A DNA stretch of 64,000 nt, taken from Knoxdaviesia capensis. Lineage: Eukaryota > Ascomycota > Sordariomycetes > Microascales > Gondwanamycetaceae. A program made the position numbers and the translations under genes. The DNA lies in NCBI GenBank assembly GCA_001510575.1, contig LNGK01000013.1, forward strand, positions 124,001 through 188,000, read 5' to 3'. Positions 1 to 11,905 of this stretch are shown here, piece by piece. The notes beneath the pieces are model-generated. The model did no database searches, was not told where the DNA came from, and was given only the letters and a program-made list of their open reading frames with translations. Every line of letters starts with the position of its first letter. Within the stretch, counting starts at the first letter, position 1.

Positions 1-522
1 TCGTCGCCGGCGTTGTTGTCTCCCTTGGTGAGAAGCTTCGCTTTCGGCCTGTGGTGATTGCAGAGGGGTGCTGTTAATACACTGAGCTTTGCAAACAAAC
101 TTGCTAGGGGAGACCGGAGTAATAATACCCTTCATCGAACTTCCGCACAACACGATGCACAATAGGAATCGGCTTATCCTGGACGTTGTAAACGACAATA
201 TCTCCCACATCAACTTCGGTGATTATGTCTCGGTTCCATAGAAATAAGAGGTCGCCTCTCTGAAATGCTGGCTCCATCGAGCCTGACAGGACGACAACGA
301 TCGGGCTTGGGGAATCAGTGATCACGGAGAGGCCCTTCCACATCTATACCATAATGCCGAAGCAAAAGTTAGCAGGTCTGGCAACACAGGCAATGATCAG
401 ACTGGGGAATCATTGTGTGATTCAACTGAGGGGTAACGGACCATGAAAGCAGTGCTCAGGATCAACCCAAAGTTGAGAATCTGCGCGGCGGACTGCCGCG
501 GGTTTTGTAAACTGGAGAGCAT
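1..522 (-). CDS. SEC11: Signal peptidase complex catalytic subunit Sec11 (3' part beyond the left edge)
   Basis: This is the ER-membrane serine protease of the signal peptidase complex, which removes signal peptides from secretory proteins. I rebuilt three exons on the minus strand: 522-442 (start MLSSLQNPRQ), 343-129 and 48 to the window edge. The introns begin GTCCGT and GTATTA and end TAG and CAG, and the frame is kept across both (...STAFM|MWKG... and ...FDEG|PKAKLL). Visible family features are the single N-terminal hydrophobic segment at about residues 15-35, the catalytic serine in SGSMEP (residue 49), the histidine in IVHR (residue 90), and the start of the conserved LLTKGDNN block that precedes the catalytic aspartate. 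The C-terminal part is missing only because the window ends. It is divergent from the PRPP synthetase gene, with 680 bp between the two starts. Assignment to Sec11 is firm. Confidence 0.95.
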
Positions 523-1202
523 CGTGAGGGTGGAAATGAGAATGGAAATTGGCTTGAATCCTGGTGCGCGTAAAGCAAAAGAAACGGATACATAAAAAAT
601 CGTAAATCCAGAACAGGTGAAATTGCAAATGGAAGAGGAATATGATAGATGGTGATGGCGATGCGATGCAATGGTGGGCTTGAGCTATGGACACGAGAGC
701 TTTTGACTTTTGGACAGGTCGCGCCAACCGTCCGTGAATGTTTGGACTGGCCAGATAAGCATCATATCTAACCCTAGCAGATTTCTGGCCAAATGGGAGA
801 AACCCTAATCTCATTGAAGACGACGACTCAGTTAAATAAATAGTGGGGCAATCTCGAAACCTCCCAATAATGCATGTGACTGAATGAGCAGGGGGTGCCG
901 ATGCTGCCTCTGATTGGTGGTGCTAGAGTGGTTAAAAAAAAATTGTCACTGGTCCCTCTTAGGAATTGGGTGAGACAAAAAACGAGCAAGCAAGAAGATC
1001 AGTCCATTAAGAACCAGAACGAAAGAAAAACCGTTCACCTTGCGTCTATACCTACACGGAATTCTTCGAAGGGAAGACCGATAAGCTTCACCAGATCTGG
1101 AAATCAAGACCTTCGAATCCGTTCCGGAACCTTGGCCTCGAGATTGCCCTGTACCTCATCGGTATTCGTTTGTCCATATTGATTCTCGTCATTCGGAGAA
1201 CC
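523..1202. promoter_or_regulatory. Divergent intergenic region between SEC11 and the PRPP synthetase gene
   Basis: These 680 bp must hold both promoters. Two CCCTAA-type motifs are visible, ACCCTAGC near 773 and AAACCCTAA at about 801-809. The latter resembles the telo-box found upstream of growth-related genes, but that reading is inference. No coding signal was seen; the small open frames here lack family resemblance. Confidence 0.5.
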
Positions 1203-3050
1203 ATGCCCAGCAACATGTCAAACGAAATCAAGCTTCTCAGCGGCAGTAGCCACCCAGACCTCAGTGCCAGGATCGCCAACAGGTGAGATAGCCGGGCCTT
1301 GCTGTTTCGATTTGTCCTCCGTTCTGTGCATGCGGGTGTTTGCACGGAACGGCCCACACTCAGAGTTTGCGGCAGGGAGGACTGCGCGCGATGCCTGTTT
1401 GCTTCACCGAGCGCGACACTGACTGGATGATGTGAATAGACTTGGCATCGAGGTTGCCCGCACCATGTCCCTCCAGTACTCAAACCAAGAAACCTCCTTC
1501 ACGATGGGCGAGTCGATCCGCGACGAAGATGTCTTCATAATACAGTCGACCGCCCCGGGTGACATAAACGACGGGCTAATGGAGCTTCTGATTATGATCC
1601 ACGCCTGCCGGACAGCGAGGTATGAACCGGAACTCAACTTAGACCCCGATGAATCTCCACCCGTATATCTGTGTAGTGAAATCTCAGACTGACACACCGA
1701 CGCCGGGCCCCGGCCCGCGCCCGCGACTTTACCACAGTGCTCGTCGGATCACTGCTGTCATTCCCAACTTCCCGTACGCTCGCCAAGATAAGAAAGACAA
1801 GTCCCGAGCACCTATTAGTGCCCGGCTTGTTGCAGATATGCTGCAGACTGCTGGCGCGAACCACATCATCACCATGGATCTCCACGCGAACCAGGTATGC
1901 CATAACCGTTCAGCCAGGCTACTCCATAGAGGCGAATTATGCGACTGCACAGGCTGGGTTTCAGTGGTCTAACATGTTCGTCCTCAACTCATATAGATCC
2001 AAGGGTTCTTCAGCGTCCCTGTTGGTATGTGTCTCCATCGCGGGAGGTATATTTGCGTACCATGTGATATCCTGAGTCTGACCGAATCTTTCACTAGATA
2101 ACTTGTACGCTGAGCCGTCTGTTCTCCGATGGATCCGCGAAAACATGTCTCCAGTGCAAGATTGCGTTATTGTCTCTCCCGATGCTGGAGGTGCCAAAAG
2201 GTAACACCGAAAAAGATCCACCCCACGCTTTCCTGTGGCTCTGGTGGAAGAGGCTGACCTTATGCCCTTTGAGCTGTATAGAGCAACCTCGATTGCCGAT
2301 CACCTTAACACGGCCTTCGCTATCATCCACAAGGAGCGGCCGCGCCCCAATGTCGTTGGACGAATGGTATTTTACCCGGAAGTCTCTACCCCCCCATCGA
2401 ATGATGCGACTGACTCTCATTCTTTGCGTAGACGCTTGTCGGTGACGTCAAGGACAAGATGGCGATTCTTGTTGGTAAGTGCATCGCAGTACCCACGCCT
2501 TGTTGTATCTGACTAAATATGCTAACCTAGACTCTAGATGACATCGCGGATACTTGTGGTATGTATTGTCGACGCGCTGACGTCTCTTATGCCGACTGCA
2601 AACGCTAAGCTTCATCCCCCACACAGGTACTCTTGCCAAGGCTGCACAGGTTCTCAAGGAGCATGATGCGAAGTCGGTGGTTGCTCTCGTGACCCATGGT
2701 GTTCTGTCAGGAAACGCCATTGAGACTATCAACAACAGCTGCCTTTCGGTGGTTGTTGTGACAAATACCGTCCCTCTCGGAGACAAGGTGAACCGGGTAA
2801 GTCGGCGGGTTCTTTGGCGGTCTCTAGCATATCGTGTGTTCGGTGACTAACAAGCTCTAAAAACAGTGCGAGAAGCTGCGTGTTATCGACATCGGCCCGA
2901 CGATTGCGGAGGTGAGTATCCCTTTTGAACAAAGCAACGATGCTTCGTTGTTGCAAGCTCGGACTAACGTATTGCTTTTCCCTGCAGGCCATCCGCCGTA
3001 CCCACAACGGTGAATCTGTGTCGTATCTGTTCAGAAACGCCCCCGTTTAG
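1203..3050 (+). CDS. Ribose-phosphate pyrophosphokinase (PRPP synthetase), 11 exons
   Basis: The enzyme makes 5-phosphoribosyl 1-pyrophosphate from ribose 5-phosphate and ATP, feeding purine, pyrimidine, histidine, tryptophan and NAD synthesis in the cytosol. Exons: 1203-1282, 1440-1619, 1738-1894, 1997-2024, 2098-2200, 2282-2366, 2432-2474, 2538-2558, 2627-2796, 2867-2911, 2988-3050; total 975 nt, 324 residues, the usual family length. Clear motifs are IKLLSGSSHPDL near the N-terminus, NFPYARQDKKDKSRAPISA (ATP and allosteric region), TMDLHANQIQGFF, VSPDAGGAKRA, and the PRPP-binding loop VDDIADTCGT at about residues 225-236. The protein ends SVSYLFRNAPV. Exon 8 is only 21 bp. Fungi carry several PRS paralogues with catalytic and NHR-containing regulatory members; this one has no insertion, so it looks like a catalytic type, but I cannot say which PRS number it is. 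Confidence 0.95.
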
Positions 3051-4954
3051 ACCACTTCGACAAGATGGATTGATGCGGCGCTGTAACTGCATGCCTTGGA
3101 GCAACACAAAATTCAAGCATCTGGCCAAGGAGAAGAGATAAACACCCACGTGCCAGTTCTGTGATGCAATCGTTATCTACCTGCCCACACCTAGAGGCCC
3201 TCTGTCGTCTCACTTCCATATATGCCATATATGATCTGGACCGACTCTTCAGGCAAGAGGAATTCTTCTGATTGGGTATTCTTAGAGGGGAGAGATGCCT
3301 TCTGTGTCAGAAGCAACCTGTCCGTCTGTCCGTTCTGTTGGGAGTAGTGGAGGCTTTTCTCCACGTGTTGGAGAGACAGAGAAGTAAATGGAGAAATGCC
3401 AGTTTCTGTTTTAATTCTCAAGAGATGTTGTGCCATCCAAACCCTAACCCTACCAAATTGCAGGGAGTGTACAGACGCGCAAGAGTGGAGACTATAGGCA
3501 TTTGGGCCGTTCCGTGCAACCATCTAATTGGGTCTGATTGAGGGAACTACTGTACAACAAGACCGTGGCCAGGGCTAGGGAGGCAGGGCCACGCGGGGGG
3601 GACCTTAATGAGGACCGGCTACTGCTTCAAGCTTCAAGGCAAACGGCAGTGTCTTACTGATATATCTTTCTTCTTCTCTACCGTATGTTAGCCCTGCATG
3701 AGAGGCAGTGTCTACTGTCTTGATAGACTCTAGTTAATACAATATCGGCCGGGGCCTCCTGCATTGCATAGCGGCGTATTCCGGTATATTTTGCGGCCGC
3801 CTATAGCTCATATTGCGTGATGTGAACCGGAATGTCTCTGAAGAGAAGAACCGGGGCAGGGCCTCCGGAAGATGCAATCAAGGCCGGCCGGCCATGCTGT
3901 TTCATGTAAGCGCGGCCAGGACGTCGTGGCCCTTATCGCGCGGCTGTTTACATGGTGTAAATGAGAATGTGCAACCAACGGAAATTCCAGCTTTAAACAT
4001 TAGGGCTTTCTTTGTTTGTATTTAGGCGTTTGCGTTTTTTTCCTTTCTTTTTCAGTATAGTACATACAGTACATGATTATACAAGTATTATTTCAGGCAG
4101 GAATGTTTGTTTAGGCCGGACAGTACCTGCCCTACTAGAGCTTATTTTATCAATTATTCCATTATCAATTGCACCGGCAGGGCTTAATGTTTTTTTCTCC
4201 TTTAACTAGTCGTGACAGTGAATATTTAATTTTTGCACGTCTTCTATTTTCTCTCTTCCTTTTATTTTTTTCTTCCGTATCCCTCCATCCCCTTTCCCCT
4301 TTTCCCTCTATCATCGTCCTTGACCTTAGTTCTTTTCTTCTACTATTCGGATTACATAGATCCTTCTTCTTGACTGTGGATCTACGAGTAATTAATCGCC
4401 TTGTCTGTGACTCCCATTCCTTGTCCCGCTTTGGTTCCCCTCCCCTCTTTGACAAGCTTAGCCCACGTTACTTTAGCTTTTTTGCCTTGCTCCACTTGAC
4501 TTGGATTCTGGTCGCTAACTTTTCGTGCCAACCTTAACTCTCATGCTTCTAGGGCCTCATCTCAATTCTTCCTTTTTGTTACGCAACAATCAGAATTGTA
4601 CGGAGCCGGTCTTCTAATAACCTCGAATCCACGAGAATCTGGGTGGGAAGTGTTGACATCAACGCTCAGCCTACCCACCCCCACTTTAACGGTATGTTCA
4701 TCGCCACAAGCAGTCCTCTTCATCTGTATCGGAGTGTGCGAGGGCCTGAGATGTTACTTGAGGATTCTCCTGCTCCTCTCCCCAAGTTAAATGCTCAGAG
4801 TCTCCCGAGACCTCGTTTGCCCTTGAAGAATGCTCATTCTCGTCGTAGTCAAGTTATCTTGAGTTGAAAACTCCAAAATGCTATTTCAGATAGCTAACTT
4901 AATGTCTTGGCTTAGTCCAACCCCCCGCAACTTCATCCCAACCCTAACAGCGCC
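3051..4954 (+). other. 1.9-kb intergenic region upstream of the RBR ligase gene
   Basis: No convincing gene was found. At 3440-3453 there is a short telomere-like run (CCCTAACCCTA). From about 4020 to 4470 the plus strand is T/C-rich, which is typical of a fungal promoter and 5' leader. The small open frames have no start context or recognisable family and look random. Confidence 0.5.
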
Positions 4955-7626
4955 ATGTTTTCGGTTTCACCAGCCCAGCGCCGGGAGCCCAGCCCGGGAA
5001 AGGCTCACGTCGTTCTCATCGACCTTGATTTTAGAAACCCTACGATCACGATTGCGGTTCGATCGGATGTCTCCATTTCGAAGATCACCGAGACGGTTGT
5101 GCGCCACCTGGGCGATGCTATGTCCAAAGAGGATTCTTTGATGTTTTTCTGCCAAGGCGTCGCCGTGCGGCCTTCAGATCCCATCGGGCTGCGGAAGTCG
5201 TTACATTACCGTATTCTTCGTGGTGATGATCCTACGCTCGAATTTGAAGCGCTTACGGTCTCGTTCCATTCCGAAGATGCGAACCAGAACAGTGCGTTTG
5301 AAAATATCATCTCCGATCTGAACACTCGTGTTCTGGATGGATGCACCGTCGGCTACATTCGCGACCAAGTTGCGACCTGCCTTGGAGTTGAATCTGGTTC
5401 TGTCATGGTTATTGCGTCCGGTGGAATCCGTCCGGGGCCGCTGGCGGGGAACCACTGGGAGGCCCGCCAGGTGAACAACTGGCTTTGCAAACGCCTCGTG
5501 ATCGAACTGACCGGCCCCAACCAATATATCCTGCTCCGACATGGCGACGATACCTACGTGTATCAACCTTGGAATGAGCCCGGTGATGGCCGGACTGCTA
5601 GCCATATTGCCTCATGGCTCGAGGTCAAGCTCCTGAAAGACATTCAGGAGAACGACCACTCGGAACTCGCTGTTACAGCTGGACAAATCAAGATTTCCCA
5701 GGAAAAGCGCACCCTGGACAAGGCAACCTTGATTCCGTGGGGAGGTCAAGTGTTTTTCACCCTCCCCCCTGGTGCTCGAGACATCTTTGCCGCTGAGGAA
5801 GCCTGGCTGTCCCAGCGTACAGAAACTTGCCAAATCTGTAGCGAGTTAAAGCGCGTTTCAGATATTGCCCCCAGAACCCGCTGTAAACATCCCGAGGTTT
5901 ACTGCCGTGCGTGCTTGGACTCTTGGGTGTCTAACTGTCTAGATACTCATCCTTGGAACCGCATTACGTGCCCTTCGTGTGCTATGTTCCTTACGTATCA
6001 GGACATCAAGGCTGGTGTCTCTGAGGAAACCTTTCTTCGAGTTGACCACAGTGCTACTCGGTCAGCGCTCCAGATGATGAAGGACTTTTATTGGTGCCTC
6101 GAGCCCGGGTGCGGTTCGGGCCAGGCTCATAACGACACTTGCCCGCGGCTCACCTGTCACGCCTGCAATGGCCGCCAGTGCATTACCCACGGAGTTCCCT
6201 GGCATAGCGGTGAGACCTGTCGCGAGTTTGACAGTCGAAATCAGACTCGGTCCTCTCAGGAGCAGGCTTCGGAGGATGCTGTCAAACTGATCGCCCGCCA
6301 GTGCCCCAAGTGCAGCCGGCCTGTGGACAAGACTGTGGGATGCAATCATATCACTTGTGAGTGTCTAGTCACCCATATTTACTAACTAAATGTCTTGCGG
6401 TTACTAACTGCCATCTCTCTATCTCTCCCTCATCTAGGCGTTTGCGGCCATGAATGGTGCTACCTGTGTCGCGAATCGTGGAAGCCTGACATGGCCCACG
6501 CTGGCATCCTCCGTTGCAACCACAAGACAGACTGCCCGGAGCGGGCCAACGACCCCCTCGGAGACCTGCACCCCGACTTCCAAAATATGTTCTTTCCGCA
6601 TCAAGGTGGAAACCCGTTCCACCCGCAGCTCCAAGCCTTTGCCAACCGGCCAGCGCCAGAGCTACAGAATCTGGATCCCTTTGCAAATTGGCACCAGCAC
6701 CATTGGACCCCGATGGATCACGACCAACCGCCTGAGCGTGGTACGGCTCGGGCCACTTTTGAGAATAATGTCTTTGGCTGGGGTAAGTTGCACATTCTTT
6801 TTGTGCTTTATATCTATTCTTGGTTTAACTAACCCTGACTCATCTGTGCTTAGCAATAGACTTCCGAAACGGAGGCGATGGCCTTGATGCCCCGCCGGTC
6901 CCTGACCATCCGCTTGACCCCGGTCCGATCTCGTCACCGACTGAAGCGCGGCGACGCCGTCAGGAAATGCAGCGACGTTTTCTTAACCAAGGTGCGGCCT
7001 TCGAACAGGCGCAGCAGGAACTGCATGAAGCGGCCCAGGCCCTACACCCGCCAGGCATGGGCCGAATGGTGGTGATGCGCGCCGATGGCCCCGATCTGGT
7101 GCACTTCCGCATCCCTGGCGAGCGGGCCCAACCGCACTTCGAGCGCCGCCCCCAGCTGCAGCCGCGTGGGGCCGAGGCCGATGGTCTCCCGGCGGCCCCG
7201 TTCCAGCAGCGAGCGAACCCGGGGGCGTCGGCGACTAACATCCCTCCTATCGGTGCGCGCGAGACAACGCGCCGCCAGGGGGTCGCACGCAGAATGCATG
7301 GTGGCGTGCTCCCTCCCGAGACCCATGATAACCACCTTTCTGAAAGGCAACCGGGATCCTGGCACAATGAAGTGCCGGATATTTTCGCACCAGGGCGCCG
7401 GGACCCGGTCCAGTGGGGGTGGAATCGGGCTAGTGAGGTCGCCCGCAGCAGACGGATGGCGCTTGCTCGGGGTTCATTCGTGATGCTGGAGGAAGGCCAG
7501 GACGAGCCGCGCAACTGGTTACGCGCCGCCGGAGGTCCCACTGAGCCTGATAATGGCCAGCCGTCTCAGCCGCGTGCTGGCGGCAACATGGGTCTGAATG
7601 GATTCAACCGACCGCGCCGCCACTAA
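4955..7626 (+). CDS. RING-between-RING (RBR) E3 ubiquitin ligase with a long N-terminal region
   Basis: An RBR ligase receives ubiquitin from an E2 on a RING2 cysteine and passes it to a substrate. Exons 4955-6356, 6438-6782 and 6854-7626 give 839 residues; the first intron splits the RING2 codon block NHITC|VCGHEWC and both introns are GT..AG. RING1 starts CQIC (C292, C295) and runs to ITCPSC. The IBR-like part includes WCLEPGCG and TCPRLTCHAC. RING2 starts CPKC at C450, and the GCNHITC motif gives C463 as the expected catalytic cysteine. Residues about 15-90, 95-180 and 185-275 show strand patterns that could be ubiquitin-like folds; this is inference. The C-terminal 280 residues are rich in Pro, Arg and Gln and look disordered. 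The start ATG gives MFSVSPAQRREPSP. The family call is firm, the substrate unknown. Confidence 0.9.
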
Positions 7627-8954
7627 CGTGGGTGGCTTGCTTATCTCCTGGCTTCTTGCTCGCTCCTCTCGCCACGGACGCGGCATCCGCAGCCGCGTGG
7701 TGGCTCGCCGCTACTCAAGCGGTGGCTTTCTCCTCGTTCTTTTCTTTTCTTTCCCCCCTTCTTACCACGGGCGCGGCATCCGCAGCCGCGCCGTGGTCTG
7801 CCCCGAGCCTGGCAATGGCCGGACTCGCCGTCGCTAAAGCGGTGGCTTTCTTCTAATTTCGTTTTCGCTTCCCTCTTTCCACGGACGCGACATCCGCAGT
7901 CGCGTAGTGGTCCCTCATGAGCCTGGCAATGGCCATTCTCGCCGTCACCAAAGTAGTGGCTTCCTCCTTTCTTCCTTATTTCCCACCCCCTTCTCGCCAC
8001 AGACACCCGGCATCCGCGGCCGCGTGGTGATTCTTCTTCCTCTTTTTTCTCCTCTCCCTTTTTTTATCGTCCTCCCCTTTTTTTCCTCCTCTCCTTTTTT
8101 ACCTCCTCTTTTTCGTCCGTTTTTTTAGTCTTCCTTTTTTTAGTCTTCGTTTAACAATCCCCAGCAAGTGAGGATTCTAGATAGATGCACAACAATCAAG
8201 GAAGGGCTTCATAATTTTTCATTGTTTCTCCTGCGGGCGGTATCGGCCTACACTAATGTGGGCCGTGGCGGTGGTGGTGGTACGATAACAATAGTTTGCT
8301 CAGCTGGCCGGCGTTTAAGGCATTTGCTTTCGGAATGTTCTCCTATTTTTCTTTTCCTTTTCGTTTTTGTAAGAGCGGGTGTGCTGGCGGGATTTGGGGA
8401 CCGTGGGGGAGTCGTGATGTGCTGGGACGGCACGGGATGGGATGGTATTGGGACATCACGAATGACGACACGCACTACTTAGATATGCTCCTGCGTTCAC
8501 GCACTTTATGTATCCTTAGATGTCCACGGCTCCTGTGGCCTTTTCTTTTTCTTTTTTTGCCCCCCCCTTGTTCTTCTTCTTCGCTTTCTGTTCGTGTTTT
8601 CCTCATTCTCTTGTGAGTAGTGGAGCTGTTCATGGGAGAAGACACTCGATACGCACAAAATATACACCGAGAATGCTTAATTCGCGCTTTTTCCTGACTA
8701 AAACTCAATACCACTTCAATCTATTCCTTTTTATTTATCTATTTTCTCATTTCAAGATATCGTACTGTACAACAAGACTTGTGGAAAACCTTTACCTCTC
8801 TTCCGAGTGTTGCACCGGGGGTTCCTTCCTGGGCACCAGGGCTGACATCCCGAGAGAGAGCTGGAAGATATACAGAACAACAAGACCACGGTGGAGAAAC
8901 ACCCAACCTTTTGCCCTCCTCACAGTGCTTCGTTGCCGGAACACTTGCGGGAGT
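7627..8954. other. Region between the convergent RBR and cellobiohydrolase genes
   Basis: This 1.3-kb stretch carries the GC-rich hairpin repeats described separately (7672-8030), then a strongly T/C-rich tract at about 8031-8150, then unremarkable sequence. No convincing gene is present. Transcripts of the two flanking genes should end here. Confidence 0.5.
7672..8030 (+). repeat. Four degenerate tandem repeats with a GC-rich palindromic core
   Basis: Four copies of a core close to CCACGGACGCGGCATCCGCA followed by GCCGCGTGGTGG lie at 7672-7703, 7764-7798, 7879-7910 and 7997-8030, spaced roughly 90-120 bp apart. The intervening DNA is also partly repeated: copies 2 and 3 share GAGCCTGGCAATGGCC, and copies 1 to 3 share a version of a segment ending GCGGTGGCTTTC. 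Each core can fold, since CCACG and GCGGC on the left pair with GCCGC and CGTGG on the right. They start about 45 bp after the RBR stop codon, so they probably lie in its 3' UTR. Confidence 0.75.
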
Positions 8955-10560
8955 TTACATGACAGCCGGGCCGTCGACGGTGGAGCCGACGGGGCCGTAG
9001 CGGATGTTGGACCAGATGACCTGGCTGTTTTGGGAGATGGAAACGGTTCAGTCAGTTGACGCAGGTCATTAAGGAGAATACCCACTATGTAAGCGGGTGG
9101 TAGGGGGAGAACATACGCGTTGGGGTACTGGGACTCGACGTCGGCGGGGGCACCCGAGTCCTGGGGGCACGGGCCACGGTCACCACCGGGGGTACCGGCC
9201 TTCTCAGGGGGGTAGCTAGAGTCCAACCACAGCATGTTGGAGTAGTGCTATACAGGAGAAGAGAAACTGAGTTAGACATGTTGCAACTCGATACGGCGCA
9301 TCCAAGAGACAAGGGGGAGAGGGGGACTTACGTCGTCCCAGACGGACATGACCAGGACCATGGGGACGCGCAGAGCGTCGTTGAGCAGCGGCCATCCGCC
9401 GACCTCGTCGAAGCGGTTGAGGTCGTTGAAGACGTTGAACACCTGGCTGCAGAACTCGGGGGTGATGTGACTGGAGTTGGGCAGGCCGGGGAAGGTGGGG
9501 GCGGGAATCTCGTGCACGACGCCGTCCTGGACGAAGAACTGCGACATGCGGTTCTCCTGGAAACGGGTGACGACGCTGAAAGAAGGTGGAAAATGATCAG
9601 TTAGCCAATGAGGACGAATATTCCAGTGGTATGGTGTAGTATAACTTACGTGAACTTCTTGAGAGTGTCAACGGTCTTGCCCTGGCCGTAGAAGTCAGGG
9701 TTACCCATGCGGTAAGGGTTGTAGTCGCAACCGTTAGCATCGCAGACACCAGCATAGCGGTCCTCCGAGTAAGTTCCACCGCACTGGTCATTCTCGCAGA
9801 CGTGGTAGTTGTTGTTGATGCACGGGTGGGGGGTGAGGGCAAAGGCGTGCGAGTTGGACTCCCACACGTCAATCTCGGCGCAGCAGGCACCCATGGGGCC
9901 CACACCGGCATTGGCATCGTTGGACGACGCCTCCCAGCCCTCGACGTTGGCCTTGCCACCGATGAACTTGAGATCACGCGCGCACTGGGCGTCGCAGTAT
10001 CCGGTTCCGTACTTGGCACCAGCCTTGTTGGTGGGGTAGCTGGCAACACCACCATCCTCCTCCATGGCCACGAAGTACAGGGCGCCGTTCAGGCCGCACT
10101 CCAGGGTCGATAGGTCCACGTCGAAGGTGAACTCATGGTCCATCAGATCGAACATCTGGTACTTATCGGCGCCGTTCATGAGGTAGAAACGGGAGCCGAT
10201 GTTGGTGCCGTACTCGTGCTTGGTGAGGAACTTGAGAGTCAGGGCGTCACCGCTGGTTGAGGCACCGTAGGTGGTGCCGTAGCTGGCACCTTCGACGGCG
10301 CACTTGGCGGCGCAGTCAATAGCACTGTTGCAGACCGATGTGACCCAGTCGTTGCCGTCGTAGCAGTTGTCGTAGCCATCAACGGTGTGCAGCCAGCGCC
10401 AGTTGGCGTCAATGACAACCTCAGCGTTGACGGTGGTGCACGCGCTAGGAGAGGTGCAGCGCTTCCAGGACATTTTGGGGTGAGTCTCAGACTGCTCCTT
10501 GCCGACCTGCTGGGCAGTGGCCGTGGCCAGCAGGGCCAAACCAGGGGCGAGGTACTTCAT
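8955..10560 (-). CDS. Glycoside hydrolase family 7 cellobiohydrolase, secreted, no CBM1
   Basis: GH7 cellobiohydrolases release cellobiose from cellulose chain ends outside the cell. Exons on the minus strand: 10560-9650, 9575-9332, 9247-9117, 9024-8955; total 1356 nt, 451 residues. The first residues MKYLAPGLALLATATAQQVG are a signal peptide, likely cut just before QQ. A start further upstream would need a TTG codon, so I use the ATG at 10560. Family hallmarks are DANWRW, CGLNGALYF, NKAGAKYGTGYCD and the catalytic triad AEIDVWES (E229, D231, E234; nucleophile and acid/base glutamates). After the catalytic domain the protein stops at GSTVDGPAVM, with no Ser/Thr linker and no cellulose-binding module. 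An endoglucanase of the same family is possible; the overall length favours a cellobiohydrolase. Confidence 0.93.
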
Positions 10561-10719
10561 GTTGGCGGACAACTGAAGACGTCAAAAGGGGTTACAAAGA
10601 AGGAAAAGGGGCACAAAACGAGTGAGAAGCAGCTCCACAGAGATTGACAGACTGAGCGAAAGCTGGCGACGAAGGAACTAAAAGAAGAACATCCATGGTT
10701 GCGAGAGGGAAAGTGTCCC

Positions 10720-10812
10720 TTATATAGGTAGATGCATGTAGCCATGTGGTAGACAGAGAGTATACACACACATAAAGGGGTGGGGAAGGGGAAAGGGGAA
10801 AGGGGAAAGGGG
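10720..10812 (-). promoter_or_regulatory. Cellobiohydrolase promoter: TATA box and CCCCT cluster
   Basis: Read on the gene's strand, a TATATAA box sits at 10726-10720, 160 bp before the start codon. Just upstream, 10812-10777 is a run of CCCCTTT units (GGGGAAA on the plus strand). It contains several CCCCT/AGGGG motifs that match the stress-response element bound by Msn2/4-type regulators, and one GTGGGG that matches the carbon-catabolite repressor CreA consensus SYGGRG. Further CreA-like matches (GTGGGG, CCGGGG) lie at about 10990-11095. Motif identity is seen; binding is inference. Confidence 0.55.
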
Positions 10813-11863
10813 ACCAACAGAGCATCCACTAGGGCTCATCACACATGAAAAGTTCAATCGACGGAGCCAATGCCGGATGACTGGCCAAATGACCGACGGC
10901 AGAAGTGACTTCTTTGGATATTTGCCAGTCCCGTATAAATCAGATCCACTCTTTCATGGCGGAATCACTCGAGAGTGCACGGGGAGCTGGTGGGGTAGCT
11001 GGCGCAAGATTTATCTGAGAAGTTCCGGGGCACCAACTGGTACGCCAGAGATGGACGAAAGAGAAACGATAGAGAATTTTCTCGGTTTCGTGGGGAAACA
11101 ACTTGTAGGTTGGCCAACCGATGGCCCGGACCTCAGCTTCCGCCGGCTGTGCAGAAATATATTGAGACGGGCCTTGTGGTTCGTTAACAGAGGTTTATTG
11201 CTGGCTCTGCTTTGTGGACATTGGACTGGCGGGATCTGTGGTTCTAGAATGGGGAGTCACATTAGGAAGTACTAGAAGCGTGAGGAGGCAGGACACTGGA
11301 GATCTAGGAGCCTAGCAAGATGAGCTGTGGGTAGAGGGACTGGGTGAGAGCTGGACTGCCAACCACAGGTACGGCCCGGCTTCAACCCAAGAGAGTTCAA
11401 TCGTGAGGTCGCCTTTCCAGGATCAACTGCCGGGTCGTGAAGAACATGTGATGCGGACCAACTCTACGGGATGTAATGCATTCTGGTAAAACTCACGACC
11501 GGGATTCTCCGCATGACACTGTATAGACGCGCAAACTGGATATCCTGATTATGCCTGGGGGAAGCATTCGTATATCTGAACACACAGCATGCGAAAAGCG
11601 ACGACCAGGGGAAGAAGCAGACAGTTGAAAGGTTGGTTGACGCGGGGAAGCCGTTTGACCTTGAGAAAATCTGAGAGAGGTCAGGCATAATATAAAAGGC
11701 CAAATATGAACACGGGATGAGGTGGGTTGATGGCAAGGAAAACAGATATTGGAGAGTGTCTCGGGACCAGAGTAACGAGGGAGATAGAGAGCGAGGGAGG
11801 GAGGGAGACAAGGGTGGGAATATCTACCGGAAGATTAGACATTGGAAGCGAAGGGGAGACCAA

Positions 11864-11905
<42 letters not shown>

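Noticed and set aside
422..814. 130-codon frame next to SEC11
   Set aside because: It overlaps SEC11 exon 1 in the wrong frame and has low-complexity H/F-rich sequence.
3440..3453. CCCTAACCCTA as a relic of a telomere
   Set aside because: Only two units; similar short runs occur at about 22430 and inside the copia LTR. Chance or a promoter motif is as likely.
10558..10572. Upstream start (MSANMK) for the cellobiohydrolase
   Set aside because: It would use a TTG codon; the ATG at 10560 gives a proper signal peptide.
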